Shown piece by piece: positions 24,483 to 36,639 of a stretch of 64,000 nt of DNA. The DNA is from Nomia melanderi (taxonomy: Eukaryota > Arthropoda > Insecta > Hymenoptera > Halictidae), in the NCBI RefSeq assembly GCF_051020985.1, contig NC_135010.1, forward strand, positions 4,586,001 to 4,650,000, in the 5' to 3' direction. Below the pieces are notes generated by a model. That model worked only from the letters and a program-made list of their open reading frames with translations, was not told the origin of the DNA and did not search any database. A program made the translations under genes and the position numbers. Within the stretch, counting starts at the first letter, position 1. The number at the start of each line of letters is the position of its first letter.

Positions 24483-24705
24483 TTAGTACTAGAACTGCTA
24501 GACGGGTAAAAATGACCCAATCCTGATTTCTTCTTTTTGCAATGATTAAAATAGTAGGAGATGTTTCTCTGAGAAATTATTAAGGGATTGATTGAGCAAT
24601 ACGCAAACTGAATTTTAAATTACTTAAAGTGTTAATAGATGCACTATTGAAGTTTCTATAAGAGGAATTTCAAAAAGTTTGGCTGCTCGTTAGTTTTAGT
24701 GTTAA
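24483..24705 (+). mobile_element. TTAA-flanked MITE, family A subfamily II (223 bp)
   Basis: It begins TTAGTACTAGAACTGCTAG (TTAA decayed to TTAG) and ends CGTTAGTTTTAGTGTTAA. Subterminal GACGGGTAAAAATGACCC keeps the shape of the family's palindrome. It matches, in reverse, 23309-23535 and, directly, 42563-42746. Confidence 0.75.
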
Positions 24706-26229
24706 GTTGTTGGGTTATCACAATGTGTTTGATCGGTGGTGAAGATTTTAGAGAACTTAACAAAGATGAATGTTAGTCAATTCTTTGGAATTTAAATTAA
24801 ATATTGTTCTTCCGTTATGAATAATTATATTTTAGAGTGAATATGGATGCAGAATATGTCTAGACGCAGATTTTAGAATTGACTGTTGAAAAATAAAATA
24901 TTTTATTTAAGTTGTTGTATTATGACAATATGTTTGATTGGTGATGAAGATTTTGGAGCATTTAACAGGGAAAATTTGAATTCGTTAGAAATGTTATTAA
25001 ATAATTAATGTGAAAATAATTACCAGTTTATGGATCACAAAACTACTATTTCATTTGAAAATGAGGTCAAACAAATTCGGATGACTGATTTTTTGTAATG
25101 ATTCATCTACACTTTTTCTAGGGATGGTTCTTTCAATTCACTTTGTCTTCTGATAATTAACTGCCAGCTCACTACATTTTTTGCAAAGGATACGAAGCTG
25201 ATGACTATAATAAAAATAAGTTCATTATAAGGTTCTCTTGGCCAAGAAACGAGACCGGAGCTTTATATTTCGCGCGTCATCTTCCGTTAATTGAACAGCT
25301 GATATTATTCATCTTTCTGATATGGCAATTTGGTATTCACTTACAAAGAGAGTGTAATTAAATATGGGACGAAATTTTTCATTTAATTTTGGATAAAATA
25401 TAATTGCATTTAAGTTACACTCGCAGTTATAAAGTACAAGTTTAGTATAGTGTTGGACAATATTTAATGCATTGAATAGGTACTTAGCTATTAAATAGAT
25501 TCACGATTAAATTGGTTACATAATTACCAATTTATTAATTAATTCATTATTAAATTATTGAACATTTTTGTCGTTTTTCGGTAGAACTAAATAGGTAACA
25601 CGTAACATATTTAGTTATCAGTTGATGATCAACAATTATTATTAATAGTTAATATATGAAGATGCATTTCGTCCATCAATTAACTCAATCACAATTATTG
25701 ACAATTAATTTCGTTTAATCATGAGAACTAATCGACTAATCAAATCAACAATTCTAAACGACTGATAGCCAACACTGGCATAATAATAAAGTAATTCTTA
25801 TAAGTTTAACACTAGAATTATTACAGTACCATGTGAACGAGAGCATTAATCTTGAAAATATCATTGGATAAAAAGAAATATTGCAATTTCAATAATTGTA
25901 AAATAAGAAATCCAAAACTAATCATTTTAACTAATAGACTGCATTTGAATCTTCCTACACTCTTAAATTCATTTATATATTAAAAATAATATCCAGGAAA
26001 AGATGCATACATTAATAATAATTTTCTAATATTTCTCTTAAATACAATCATGTTTTATAAAAATTAAATACCTGACTATATGTGTATTAAAGTAATCTAC
26101 AATAAATAACTATATTAACGTTAATAGAACGAAATGTAGCTAAATAAAACAGACATAAAGAACAGTACGGTTAATCAAGAAGCATGTTATAAAACAAATG
26201 GTTAATCACAAACACAATTCTCGGAGCCG
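24706..26229. other. No gene seen; stray family A end at 25806
   Basis: AT-rich DNA. TTAACACTAGAATTATTAC at 25806 is a family A left end, with no right end found, so probably a truncated copy. Confidence 0.5.
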
Positions 26230-26580
26230 CAGTTCCACTGAAACGATTAAATCCCGCTAAGATACGAGGCGCTCGGCCAACAGACAGCGTCAATTAACAT
26301 TAACAAAACAGCAGCAGTCACCGGAAAACCTCGTCGAGCAAAAATCTCCAACGACAAAACAACCACTCGCCGCCCTTCACCCGACCAAAACACCAACCCT
26401 CGTGAGCCCTTTTCAATTCGCGCCTCACCGGCCATTAGTAATCGAACCCCTCCACTTTGCATCTCGCTTTCGCGTCGACAGAACATCCAATTACACCCCC
26501 GCGCGCCGTAGAACATTCCTGGTCGTTCTAGAAACTCGTAGCACCCGCCCACAAACCAACGAGTCACTTAGAAACCGCGT
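26230..26580. other. GC-richer segment upstream of the receptor exon
   Basis: A 106-codon minus-strand frame (26247-26567) and a 61-codon plus-strand frame overlap here; neither shows a recognised domain. Its position 0.5-0.8 kb before the receptor's start codon makes a regulatory role possible, but no specific site can be named. Confidence 0.35.
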
Positions 26581-26582
26581 AG

Positions 26583-26960
26583 AATAAATAAAAAAAAAGA
26601 AGTTTAATTTACCAGTGTACGTGAAAATTTATCAACGAAGTGATTGAATAACCAGAAAAGCTGCAGAAGATAGAGGATCGAAGAAATTAGATAGTTCGAA
26701 GAGGAGTCAGTAAGCAAGAGGAAATAGAAGCTCTCCAGAAACAGTTAGTACCCAAAAACAAGGGAATTAGCTAGAGACCACACAAAATAAATAAAAAGAA
26801 AGAAGGTCCCTCTATCAATGCACATGAAAAATCCGAGTGTCCAACGAAGCGATCAATAAATAATCGATATATAATCAGAAAAGCTGCAGAAGATAGAGGA
26901 TCAACGAAGCTAGGCAGGTCGAAGAGGAATCAGAGGCCAAGAGGCAATAGAAGACACGTG
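26583..26960 (+). repeat. Tandem duplication in the 5' flank of the receptor exon (223-base spacing)
   Basis: CAGAAAAGCTGCAGAAGATA followed by GAGGATC occurs at 26653-26679 and again at 26876-26902. The similarity extends on both sides: AAATAAATAAAAA-type starts near 26583 and 26785, AACGAAG, then TTCGAAGAGGAGTCAG versus GTCGAAGAGGAATCAG, then GCAAGAGGAAATAGAAG versus CCAAGAGGCAATAGAAG. The second copy ends about 25 bases before the candidate splice acceptor. Whether this is intron or 5' untranslated exon cannot be told. Confidence 0.8.
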
Positions 26961-26964
26961 TCAG

Positions 26965-26984
26965 TGTATTTCAACTCGTCGCAG
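26965..26984 (+). promoter_or_regulatory. Candidate splice acceptor before the receptor start codon
   Basis: GTGTATTTCAACTCGTCGCAG ends in CAG at 26982-26984 after a weakly pyrimidine-rich stretch. If used, the exon would begin with the ATG of the short upstream ORF, 62 bases before the main ATG. Other AG sites upstream cannot be excluded. Confidence 0.3.
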
Positions 26985-27014
26985 ATGCTGAGGATTCAAC
27001 CGGGCAGCTGGTAG
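26985..27014 (+). CDS. Nine-codon upstream ORF (MLRIQPGSW)
   Basis: ATG at 26985 reads nine codons to TAG at 27012-27014, 32 bases before the receptor's ATG and in a different frame from it (62 bases apart). If the transcript includes it, ribosomes would have to reinitiate or skip it, which commonly lowers translation of the main frame. Whether it is transcribed depends on the unknown 5' splice site or transcription start. Confidence 0.35.
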   Translation: MLRIQPGSW

Positions 27015-27046
27015 GGTCTATTCCGAGGTCAGCGGGGTCTTGAGCG

Positions 27047-27449
27047 ATGATCGGCTCGTCGGTGGCGACGATCGATCCCACGGATCCACCCGAGGCCGTC
27101 GCCGACACCTGTTTCGAGGACCTTTTGTTTTTCGGCGGCGCGAACGACACGAGTGCCGGCTGCGGGCTCGCGGTGTCGGGAATACTAAATGACAGCCGTT
27201 ATGATGGCGGCTCGCCGGTGAACGGGACGCTGCTCGACGCCGAGACCGACGGGCTGAACAACTGGTGGGCCATGCTGGCCCTTGTCCTCGTCCTAGGCAC
27301 AGCAGCAGGGAATATCCTGGTGTGTCTGGCGATCGCCAAGGAGAGACGACTGCAGAATGTCACCAATTACTTTCTGATGAGCCTGGCGATCACGGATCTG
27401 ATGGTCGCTGTTCTGGTCATGCCGCTTGGGATACTGACGCTTGTGCGAG
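27047..27449 (+). CDS. Dop2R: D2-like dopamine receptor, first coding exon (partial)
   Basis: Rhodopsin-class GPCR exon of 134 codons plus one base. Residues 1-70 are an acidic extracellular N-terminus with three N-glycosylation sequons (N33-D-T, N48-D-S, N59-G-T). TM1 is about 73-97 with the GN of class A receptors (N89, position 1.50). Intracellular loop 1 reads KERRLQNVTNYF, and TM2 is about 108-131 with LAITDL (D117, position 2.50, the sodium-site aspartate). TM1-TM2 closely resembles insect D2-like dopamine receptors, which couple to Gi and lower cAMP. An in-frame TGA at 27041-27043 directly precedes the ATG, fixing the start. The exon ends in phase 1 after the first base of a glycine codon, at GTAAGA; reading on gives a 163-codon frame stopping at 27536-27538. 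TM3 to the C-terminus are not in this window as far as I can see. Another biogenic-amine receptor is possible but less likely. Confidence 0.9.
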
Positions 27450-27455
27450 GTAAGA
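27450..27455 (+). promoter_or_regulatory. Splice donor of the receptor exon
   Basis: CGAG/GTAAGA is a near-consensus donor. The conserved TM2 sequence stops exactly here and the downstream codons (KSLFSSFGDE...) are unlike any receptor loop, which supports the boundary. Confidence 0.85.
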
Positions 27456-30084
27456 GTTTGTTTTCATCGTTTGGTGACGAGCGACGAGGAATGATCGGAA
27501 TGTGGTGGCGGTATGGCGAAGGTTCTAGAACCGGATAAAATGGGGAGGCCTTTGTTTATTTACATTCACGCTCTTGATTGTCGAGTCTTGGTCAAAGTCT
27601 GCGGTCGCGATGAACATTAGTTTTACGTAAAACTTTAATTTTCGAAGATCAAGGTCATTTCAAGGTCACGTTTATTATACATGTTTGAACGTATTTTTCG
27701 ATCAGCTGCACGATGCAATAAAAAGAAATGTAATTATGTGTCGACAAACACCGATGACCTTGATAACATTTGAAAAAAATGTCCATGGAAAAAGAAATTT
27801 TCGCCAGATATTCGGACATTGACACTATGTACATTACGTAACAAATATTTTTTGCATCACAATAACCTGAAAAGATGTATAGGTGGCCTTACTTAAAAGG
27901 ACTACCCCGTATAGGGGCTGTGGAGTTGCAGCTTCTTCAGAATGAATGAATGTTTCTGTTTTATTATAAATTTAGATATATTTATATAAAATCTGCTATA
28001 TTTTATATTATAAATCACTTCAAAAATATTTACAACAGTCTTTTACCTGTTTATATATTGTAGTCGATGTTACAATCATTCGATAACAAATTTCTTTTTC
28101 GACTTAAAAAAAAAACATTTTAACAATGACACAAATGCTTCACGTTTTTCAACTACTGGTTTCCGATATCCAAATAAACTATTTCTAACTATTCCATAAT
28201 ATATTAATAACTCCTGCATTCAAGGGTTAAATTAAAAAAAAAGGAAACAGAAATCCCAGCGCATTATATTCGTATCAGCGTTTCAATGAAAACGATGCGG
28301 CAGGGTGTCTTCGAAGCACGAAGGCCTAAGTAACGTTTTATTGAAAAAGGATTCAGCTACTTGTGTCAAAAGTGAGCTCAATATTCGAGATCGCGAAAAA
28401 ATGGGTTGAAACGGTTCAGTCGTTAAGATTTCCATCAGCCAGATGGATTTTCCAATAATGGCCGGTGAACTTTCCGACCGTTATGTACGCTCGAATCTAA
28501 GTTCCCTCTTGTTACCGAGATTACGCGAAGATTGAGGAAAGCCCGATGAAGATTCAGTAACACGAAGGAGCAAGTTTCATCGGTGTCCCTCAGGTGTTAT
28601 TCACTGGACCGTTCTCTCTAAACGAGGATCGATGGTGTCTCATTTGTCTAAGTTTCACCCCTTATTCGACAGCGGCTGAACAACGCCGCGACATTTTTTT
28701 AATTCCGTGGCTAATGAAAAGACAACAAGCGACTTTTTTTTCACGGACAAACTCGGTGACACTGTAAGTACATTTCCCGGGGAAATGAAATTAATATTTG
28801 TTTAAGACTTGTTCTGATAAATAGTCAGTGGCTCCTGCTTTATGAATAATGTTTGTCGTTACTGGACCGTGGATTATTATGCGGGATCACATTCTCCTGA
28901 ATACAGATAGTTAATATGTTTAGTGCTGCCTGTGCGATTTTTGGTACATGCCAATTTTTGTAAGGAAACATTTTTCGTGAGACGTGTGACAAATGATAAC
29001 GGTAGACGTCGCAAAGCAGCGGAAACGTGAGGAAAAAATATTAAAATATATATAAAAGTCATCAAAAACTTGAATGTAACTAATATTTAATTTAAAAAAT
29101 CGGTGTACTTCATAAGCATGATATAACCGAAACTTCCGGTGATACGGAATGTGTTAAAGAAGCTAACATTACTGAAAACGCTTTTATCTTTGCGAATGAT
29201 TCTAGTGAATTCAAAATAAAATCGAATGGTTTCGAATCGTATTCGAACTTATGTTTTAGGAATTTAATTTTTATAATTTAAGTTTATTATTATTGTGTAG
29301 ATCAGATACATTTAAGAAAGATTAATATTTGAAAAGTAGAAAATAATAGAAGTATTATAGATAATACAAATTAAATATAAAGTAAAAGAAGTAAAATACA
29401 ATACGAAATCAGTTGTATTCGATACTTCTTATTTCGGAAATTTCCTAAGGTATCAAGTGATAATAAAGTATTTAAAATAATATACTTTCTTAACTTTCGT
29501 GATAGTTTATAAATTGTAATAAATAATCTTGAATTCCACAAGAAGATGAAAATATATTGAGAATAATTGTATTATGGAATTTCAATGTGTCTGTTGAAAA
29601 TTGTGTTCTACGAAATACTCTTAATTTTTTAATAAAAAGTGAAATATCATAACGATACTGTTTCCCATACAGTACTAATTGTAAGCACTGAAATATATAA
29701 CGATATAAAACTTTTAACACGACCTTACGCAATGGTATCGTAACTATTATATTCCACAGTAATTGCTGGTATATACAACTTCATTGAACCGTTATTTCCG
29801 GTTGCACAGAACGTCCGTGTTTATTCCCCACTTTTTAATTTGTGAACAAGCCAAATGTAAAAATCGTATTGGGAACTCTGATGAGACGCGATCCCTTTGA
29901 TTGAATATTGGACATGAAAACGAGGTCGGTTGTTCTGAAGATAATTGAACAAGCTCTGGCTCGTCGGGGGTGTATATTATTTTTCCTTTCCCGTGACTTG
30001 GAAACAGGAAGTCTGTGTCGTGGGAATTACTTGATTATAAATAATCAGAAATATTATAATTACTTAACTAATTGACGTGGTTTA
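27456..30084. other. Receptor intron sequence; no exon seen; GC-richer at 28260-28860
   Basis: Presumed intron of the receptor gene. GCATTCAAGGGTTAA ending at 28230 is a TTAA-element right end with no left partner found nearby. The segment 28260-28860 is less AT-rich and may be a conserved non-coding region, but has no recognised frame. Short frames at 28877-29065 and 29490-29732 (-) lack domains. Confidence 0.5.
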
Positions 30085-30210
30085 CTTGTACATGATATAA
30101 ATAATATTTATATTAATAATAATACGATAGTAATATAATATTAATATTACAAATATTGCTCATTATTAATATTATAATTATTTATAAATATTATTTATAT
30201 TATAAACTTA
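30085..30210. repeat. AT-rich foldback
   Basis: TATAAATAATATTTATATTA near 30098 and its approximate inverse near 30180-30205 (TATAAATATTATTTATATTA) face each other across about 70 bases of ATA/ATT words. With almost no G or C this may arise from low complexity alone. Confidence 0.4.
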
Positions 30211-30579
30211 GTATATTTGTTGAGAACATACACGTACGAATTAATTATATTATAAAATTGTATTAAAATAAAATATGGTTTTATCTGGAAAACAATAAAC
30301 CGTAATAATAATCAAAAATAATGAAAACAATAATTATAAAAGAGTATCAGACATTGATAGTTTATCTTGTATTACATATTTACATGCATGGCAAATAACA
30401 TTATGTTGTTATTAATATCATTACTATTTATAAGTAAAAATTTAGTTCGATTGTATTATCAGTTTTCAGTAGGTACCTGTTATGATAGACTTACAAACAA
30501 GGATGATGATAAGAAATGCAGCAAATCTTCATAAGCTACATCTATTTTCGATTACAAACAACCGTTCCTGTAAGTAGGC

Positions 30580-30696
30580 AACGGTGTAAGCGACGTTGTT
30601 GGTATTCTGGTCAACGGGTCGCACAATATCAAGCTGACACGCTACAGCAAGAAACAAGTATCCGTTTCCAACGAACAAGATTCACGAAGCTTCTAA
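30580..30696 (+). CDS. Candidate short coding exon of unknown product
   Basis: A 38-codon frame without its own ATG runs from an AG-ended site (CCTGTAAGTAG, 30567-30577) to TAA at 30694-30696. It reads NGVSDVVGILVNGSHNIKLT, then RYSKKQVSVSNEQDSRSF. Balanced amino-acid use and GC-ending codons are unlike the AT-driven frames around it. A different frame with an ATG (30516-30818, 100 codons) overlaps it and looks less protein-like. I recognise no family, the polypyrimidine tract is weak, and this may be a pseudo-exon or chance. It does not resemble any part of a dopamine receptor that I know. Confidence 0.2.
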   Translation, partial: NGVSDVVGILVNGSHNIKLTRYSKKQVSVSNEQDSRSF

Positions 30697-31242
30697 TTTA
30701 CACCGCAACACTTTTTAGTCCTCTCCTTCGAATTTGTTTTCAGCAATTCGATATCGACCACCAAACTTGCCACGTTTTCATTGTACACGTTCAATCAATT
30801 TTTTACCTAAAATGGTAACATAACTCTTTAATCGTTTGTCACGCAAATATTTATTTGTGATAACTGAAGAAATTTTAAGTAATGCAATGGTATTTGCTTT
30901 ATATACTATTGCTGTATTATTTTCTTTTGCTACTAAGCGTGTGTAGCTTTTTACCATTAACAATTTGGGAAAAAGAAATTCTCCACTTCATTGTAAATAT
31001 AAAACGTTGAAAATAATAAATCAGTAATGGTAAATCATTTTTTTTAAGCAACACTGGTCTTTGTTAAATTAATTTAATTAATAATTTCAGGTTAACTTTC
31101 ATAATAACACTCTTATAAGACTATTTTATTTCTGAAGTATTTACAAGATCTTCTTAACAACTTCGAAACCAGAAATAATGACATTTCAGAAAACAAGAGC
31201 TATTCGGTGTCCCTATCATTACTATAACTCGAATCGCGTAAA
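30697..31242. other. AT-rich DNA, no gene seen
   Basis: Nothing supported. A 61-codon minus-strand frame (30778-30963) is AT-driven. Confidence 0.55.
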
Positions 31243-31453
31243 TTAATCCTTTGTTGAAAAGAATATTTTAAACCTTTGTTAATCTTTTTCATAATAAATC
31301 TGAGGTACGCATCGAAAAGTCTTAAATATTAGAAAAAAGAAAACTACACATCAATTTATCGTTATTTGAATAATTAAATTATTCATTCGCAGCTTTCGAA
31401 TTTACATATCGAAACATGAAATCTCCATTATGGCGGCGTTCGCAAAGGGTTAA
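31243..31453 (+). mobile_element. Probable TTAA MITE, family D (211 bp)
   Basis: It begins TTAATCCTTTGTTGAAAAG and ends GCGTTCGCAAAGGGTTAA. The right end is the clear family D form; the left end is decayed but starts at TTAA and keeps CCTTTG. The length falls in the family range. Confidence 0.5.
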
Positions 31454-32690
31454 TATCGCGTATGAACAGGACTGCATGAATAGTATTATAAATTACTACG
31501 TAAAAGAGACTCGTGTAAAGAACGTCTCGCGTAAATGGAGGAACAGGTGTGTACCTCCATTCTTCTGTGCACGTACTGCAAAGTTTGGAAAACAGACTGC
31601 AATTATCTGGTGACCGATGTGACCTCGACACTGATTTCCCGATCACACTGTGCTTTACCATCGGATGGAGTGTAGCATGATGCGTTGCGTACGTCGATTG
31701 ATATAGACGAAGTTTACTTATAAATGAGACCTAGACATACCAATGGCATACATCCAAGTCCGTCTATTCCGAGGTTTCAGAAGACCCGGAAGCTATACGA
31801 CCTTTGCTGACCCCTTCCCCTTGAACAGTACCGCCCCCGCGTCATCTTTCATCGTCTACTTATATAGTTGCACGAGCAGCATGGATTTTTCAACGGGATC
31901 AAACGCAAGCTCTTCGATTTCTCAGTTTACTTTTGCGGACGTACACCGATCGCTACCGCGTCCCTCGGGTATAAAGATTTAAGACGTTTCTAAATGGAAT
32001 GGCAAAGATTTCCTCTGTCTCCTTAAAGGCTCTCGTTGGACGGGACATTGTAATCAAAGAAGCGTTTATTGATTTACTGTTGTTGCCTGGTAAAAAGGCA
32101 GGACGACTTATAGTTTCTTTGGAATTCCTGTTATATGTAAGAAATTAATATTTGCTTTTTATTTTTATAGCTAACAAGAAAACTGCACGAATTTATTCCA
32201 GTATCCAATAAATATTACACGTGACAAAGAATCCTGTGCTACTGGTCTATAAAATGGCTTCAAATTGAGGTATCCTCTTGTTCTTTAGATCAAGGATTCT
32301 CAAACTTTATAAATTTTCTACCATATAAATAAGAATCAAACAATGTATGCACCATAAAATTATTTCCAGATTAAAAATCAATACATCTTAAATAGAGTGT
32401 TTATGATCAAATAATAAAACATTTTAAATTTATGTTACTTAATTATATTCGTAAATGAAACTTCTGCATTATAATAAAATATAGTAAATGATGGGTAACA
32501 ATACATGAGCAAATATTAAGGAGATTTATTATTGATAAGGATTAACGTGAAGGATGAGCTTGTTTCATTGTAACCACTTTCGGACATGTTTAATATCTTA
32601 TTTATTATTTACAAATAGGTAAATATTATTTTTCAACAAAAAGATTCAAAATATTTTATGTAGAAATTGCACCACTAAAAATAACGTAAT
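31454..32690. other. No gene seen; GC-richer at 31740-31985
   Basis: Short frames on both strands near 31416-31661 and a 79-codon plus-strand frame at 31743-31982 (Ser/Phe/Pro-rich) show no domain. The rest is AT-rich. Confidence 0.45.
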
Positions 32691-32710
32691 GTACCATTAG
32701 TGGTACATGC
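32691..32710. repeat. Small perfect hairpin
   Basis: ATGTACCA-TTAG-TGGTACAT: 8-base perfect arms with a 4-base loop, flanked on both sides by TGCACCAC words. Function unknown. Confidence 0.6.
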
Positions 32711-33078
32711 ACCACAGTTTGACAAACGCTGCTTTAGATCGTTCGCAACGTCACCATTCATTTGTTTAATACAGTGTCTGTATTGTTTGCAATAAAACGC
32801 AGAGAACAGTCGCGAACACAATAGTTGCCGATAAAATGAATATACGTCACCGCAATCTCTTCGCTTTTCAGCACAATAAAAACGCAACTGAAGCTGCTGA
32901 TACGATTTTCCCCACCTTTGGTTGCACTGTTGCAACTTTTAACACCTGTGAAAGTTAGTGCCACAGGTTTCTTCGTAGGTGACGTCCTCGGAAGATCGTG
33001 GGAAGCTTAAAAACAGTAAATTTCAAGAATTATTGATTGAAATCTAAAGGATGAATTGCCATAATATAAAATAAGTAC
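32711..33078. other. No gene seen
   Basis: Two overlapping minus-strand frames (86 and 68 codons, 32675-32964) read Cys/Gln-rich and Phe/Ile-rich sequence with no recognised domain. Confidence 0.45.
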
Positions 33079-33302
33079 TTAACCCCTTGTTCTACAATGC
33101 CGTGTCAAACTCGCGGTGAACATTTCAAATAGAATTTAACAAATATAGATATCACTTTATTCTTCCAAGTCAGAATTGAATATTCTTCTTCTATTATGAA
33201 CCGTAATTCTTCTGAATAAACGTAGATATATTATATGTTTTTTTCTAATAAAATATCTTTGTTGAGCTCAATTGGGAAAGAAATCATAGGGCAAGAGGTT
33301 AA
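33079..33302 (+). mobile_element. TTAA-flanked MITE, family B (224 bp)
   Basis: It begins TTAACCCCTTGTTCTACAAT and ends ATAGGGCAAGAGGTTAA; the inverted ends are of the TTAACCCCTTG type. It is homologous to 10008-10240 over its length. No coding capacity. Confidence 0.75.
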
Positions 33303-36300
33303 TAATGTTTTAAGAAAATATAATGAGATATTTGTAATGATTCAATGAACAATAAAATTATGTTATTTATTAAATAACATATATTTATAAATATAGTATA
33401 ATAATAATAAAATATAAAAGTTCGAGCTTAACTTATTTGAATTGTACAAAACTGTAATACTTGTAAAGTCAATTTTGATAACACTTTTATTAATTTAATG
33501 ATCAAGCAATCAGTAAATATTCAATATTAGTATTATTATTAAAAAATAATTCTTAACATATTTACAACGAAGTTCTAAGGAATAAATTACCGAAAATCCT
33601 TACAAGTAATTGGATAAAGATATTCAAATATTTCGGAAAGTACAATATTACTTTAGAATGGAGATAACGGAGAATATTCGAATTAGTTAGCCAGTCAATT
33701 ATCCATCGCCGGTTAGTTGAATAAAATTTGGTTCGCCGGCTCCGCACGAAGCCCAGCGCCAAACTTTCAGAGCCACGGGAGCCGAAGTTGAAACCTTTGT
33801 TGCCCTGACAAATGCCGGGTCACGGTTAAAGTCCGCTTAATTGACTTAACTTCGTAACAAGTTGGGGATACTCGCACACTTTGCTTTATTACTCATTTCC
33901 TTCCCCGTGAATAACATTATCCCGTATTCCGCTTAAGTGCAGAATAACAGGCGGCCCCGAACTTTCGGCGAAATTGTAAACATCTGCTTCCGTTATCATG
34001 TTTCAGCGTGTATTTAAATCACAAGAGTACAAATTTTCGTTTGTACTCGTCTGTCTCAAGGAAATTATTGAACAGAGGTTTTTTCAAAAATCATTTACAA
34101 TGAAATGTATCAAATTTATTCTGAATGATTATTCAATTGACATAAGCTGTGAAATATTTTCAATAAATCCTTAATTTCAGTATTTTACCTATTTAATGTG
34201 TTACATTTTATGTTTAAATACAAACATTAGATTGTTTTATCGTTAACGAACGAAGTTTTAAATTTATTTGTTTGCTATTTCATTGTATTGAATCTATGGT
34301 TAAATCAATTGACAGTAGGGGTCGATATAATTTAAGAATAGTTTATTTTGTTGTGTTATCATTAGACTGCAGACGGTTAGATTTGATCGTAAGTTTATTA
34401 TTAATTAAAGTATAATTTATTAGATTGTATATTGAACAAAATACAATATACAATTTCCATTATTATGTTTAACAGTTTTTCATTACAAAGGTCTCGTTTA
34501 CAGTGAATCACATCTACATTCTTACTTATTTTACAATTCTTGAAATTATATTTAAAGCAACATTTCATTTCATGCTTTGATATTACAAATAAAAAGTTAC
34601 TAGATGCTGTTACCCATTTAAGATATTATTTTGAAATATATATTCACATTATATTATATATAATATACTACTTGAGATACTATTTCATTTTATTTGGTAA
34701 CAGTGAAACACATTCAAAACAGTTCTTCAAATAATTGACGCAGGAACCGAAACATCCGATCGAAATAAACAGTTACTTAACAACTGTATCGTTAATACAA
34801 ACAACTCGATGCATACCGAACACGTTTCCATTTTCATCGCATTATGAACCTGCGAGTCGCATTTCGAAGCTGACGCGAAGGCAAACATTGAATACGTCGA
34901 GATAGAGTAAACCTTGGCAGCAACGGCGGTCGTAACACGCGCACGTTTTCGGCGGCCGAGGGAAGAGCGAGAAACTCGAGACGAACAGCAGATCCGTGGA
35001 CCACGGGTGAAATTGCTGAGATGTCGGTAGACATTCGGGAGAGTAATGCCGGTGAAATTGTCGGAAACGTAAGTGGCCAATTTGTAGTAACCTCGATTCC
35101 CAGCGTCGCCATTTTTCACCCACTTCCCAAGTTCTTCCGACTGAATGTTTTAACAATGCTGGAACAACCCGCCCCCGCGCCGTGTCTCGAGCTATACTTC
35201 AAGATCGATTGTCAGGGTCGAATTGATGACCCTCAGCTTAGAGACATTCTTTCTCTTTTTTTAAAGATAGTGAACGGAATCTGGAATTATTTGGGTTTGC
35301 ATTATAGCCGGGAAAGATGTATCTCGGAGTTACTTTATTTGGATGTTCGGATTTTGAGAACACTCTTTTAAGATTTGGATAGGCATGGAAAAGAATTATT
35401 TTGTTATAGGAAGGAAATAACTTAATATCATTTTCGATGGTAATTGTACATAGTAATGAACTTTACATGTAGTGGGAAAACAATATTTTTTCGAATGATA
35501 TTCTTTATTTGTTTGTATTATATGGGAGTATGGAATATATGCTGTTATTGTTATATTTTTTTATAATATATGGGTGAGATACTTTGAATAGTGAAGAAAT
35601 CATGTTTTAGTGATTTGTGGATGGCTATAATAGCAGTATGATAATATAGTAATATGATAATATAATAATATAATAATATAACAACATAATAATATAGTTA
35701 AATCATAATAATGGTAATAATTGTAGTAATAATACATTCACGTTCACTGTGCTACTTACTGACAATCTAAACATGCTCTGAGAGCCCATATATACATTCT
35801 GCTGAGAAGGATCCAGTAAATCGAATGCATATACGTGATAATGATGCAAACAGGCTAAACAAGGGATCTTTATGCAAGGTCCTACATGGTATATGCGATA
35901 AAATTACGCCTGAAAGCTGTAAGCGTAGCATAATTTGAGACAACATCCTGAATAAATGATCCATAATTTTCCACGCTTCATTAAAATTATTTGTTAAAAT
36001 CTATTGCTAAATAACTCTGCTAGAGAACTACATAATTCGCAGTATCCATTAAAACACTCAACTATCATGTTTTCAAGGTTACGAAAGACTTCGTCACTTT
36101 TTTGGAGAAAATTTGTCGATAATATTCATTGTATCAAACTCAAATTCATTAAATTATACATGTGTTACCTTATTCAACATTTCTCTGCTACTTTTCATCA
36201 TATTAATTGATTTATTTACAGTGTGGTTCTACAAACTGAAAACACCTACTGTTTTAACATGTGAAAATTCACTCATACTTCTCATTTTACCCAAAAATAA

Positions 36301-36414
36301 CGTTATTATAGTGTTTAGAAAACGTTTGGACATCAACAGCTGTAATATGTAGCAAAAAATACAAAGTTTCATTAAAAAATATTAATATAACTGTGTACTT
36401 TCGTGAAGCTAAAC
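33303..36414. other. No gene seen; GC-richer islands at 33690-33990 and 34830-35230
   Basis: The island at 34830-35230 carries overlapping frames on both strands (- 34727-35119, - 34842-35156, + 35021-35371) and a donor-like AAACGTAAGTGG near 35070, but none shows a known domain or a start context that would settle a gene. At 35641-35697 is a degenerate ATAAT/ATATA repeat. I see nothing else. Confidence 0.4.
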
Positions 36415-36639
36415 GTGTAGTCGTCCGTTGACGCGTTTCGCTTTATTCGTTTGAGTGCCCGCCAAATTAATTTTGGGCACCTGGATCCGGTGGTGAAGCA
36501 GTGGTGCGAATATCTTGCGAATGGCTCGACCGATGGAGCAAGACGATGTTCGAAAGTCAGACGTTCTTGAAGATGTTAGCGAGTGTTCGTGACAAGTGTT
36601 CGTTGCGTGTCGTGTACTCTCGAATGCGTGTGCAGAACT

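Noticed and set aside
27265..27453. 62-codon frame in the +1 phase of the receptor exon
   Set aside because: It is a shadow of the GPCR frame, which has conserved TM1 and TM2 sequence in the other phase.
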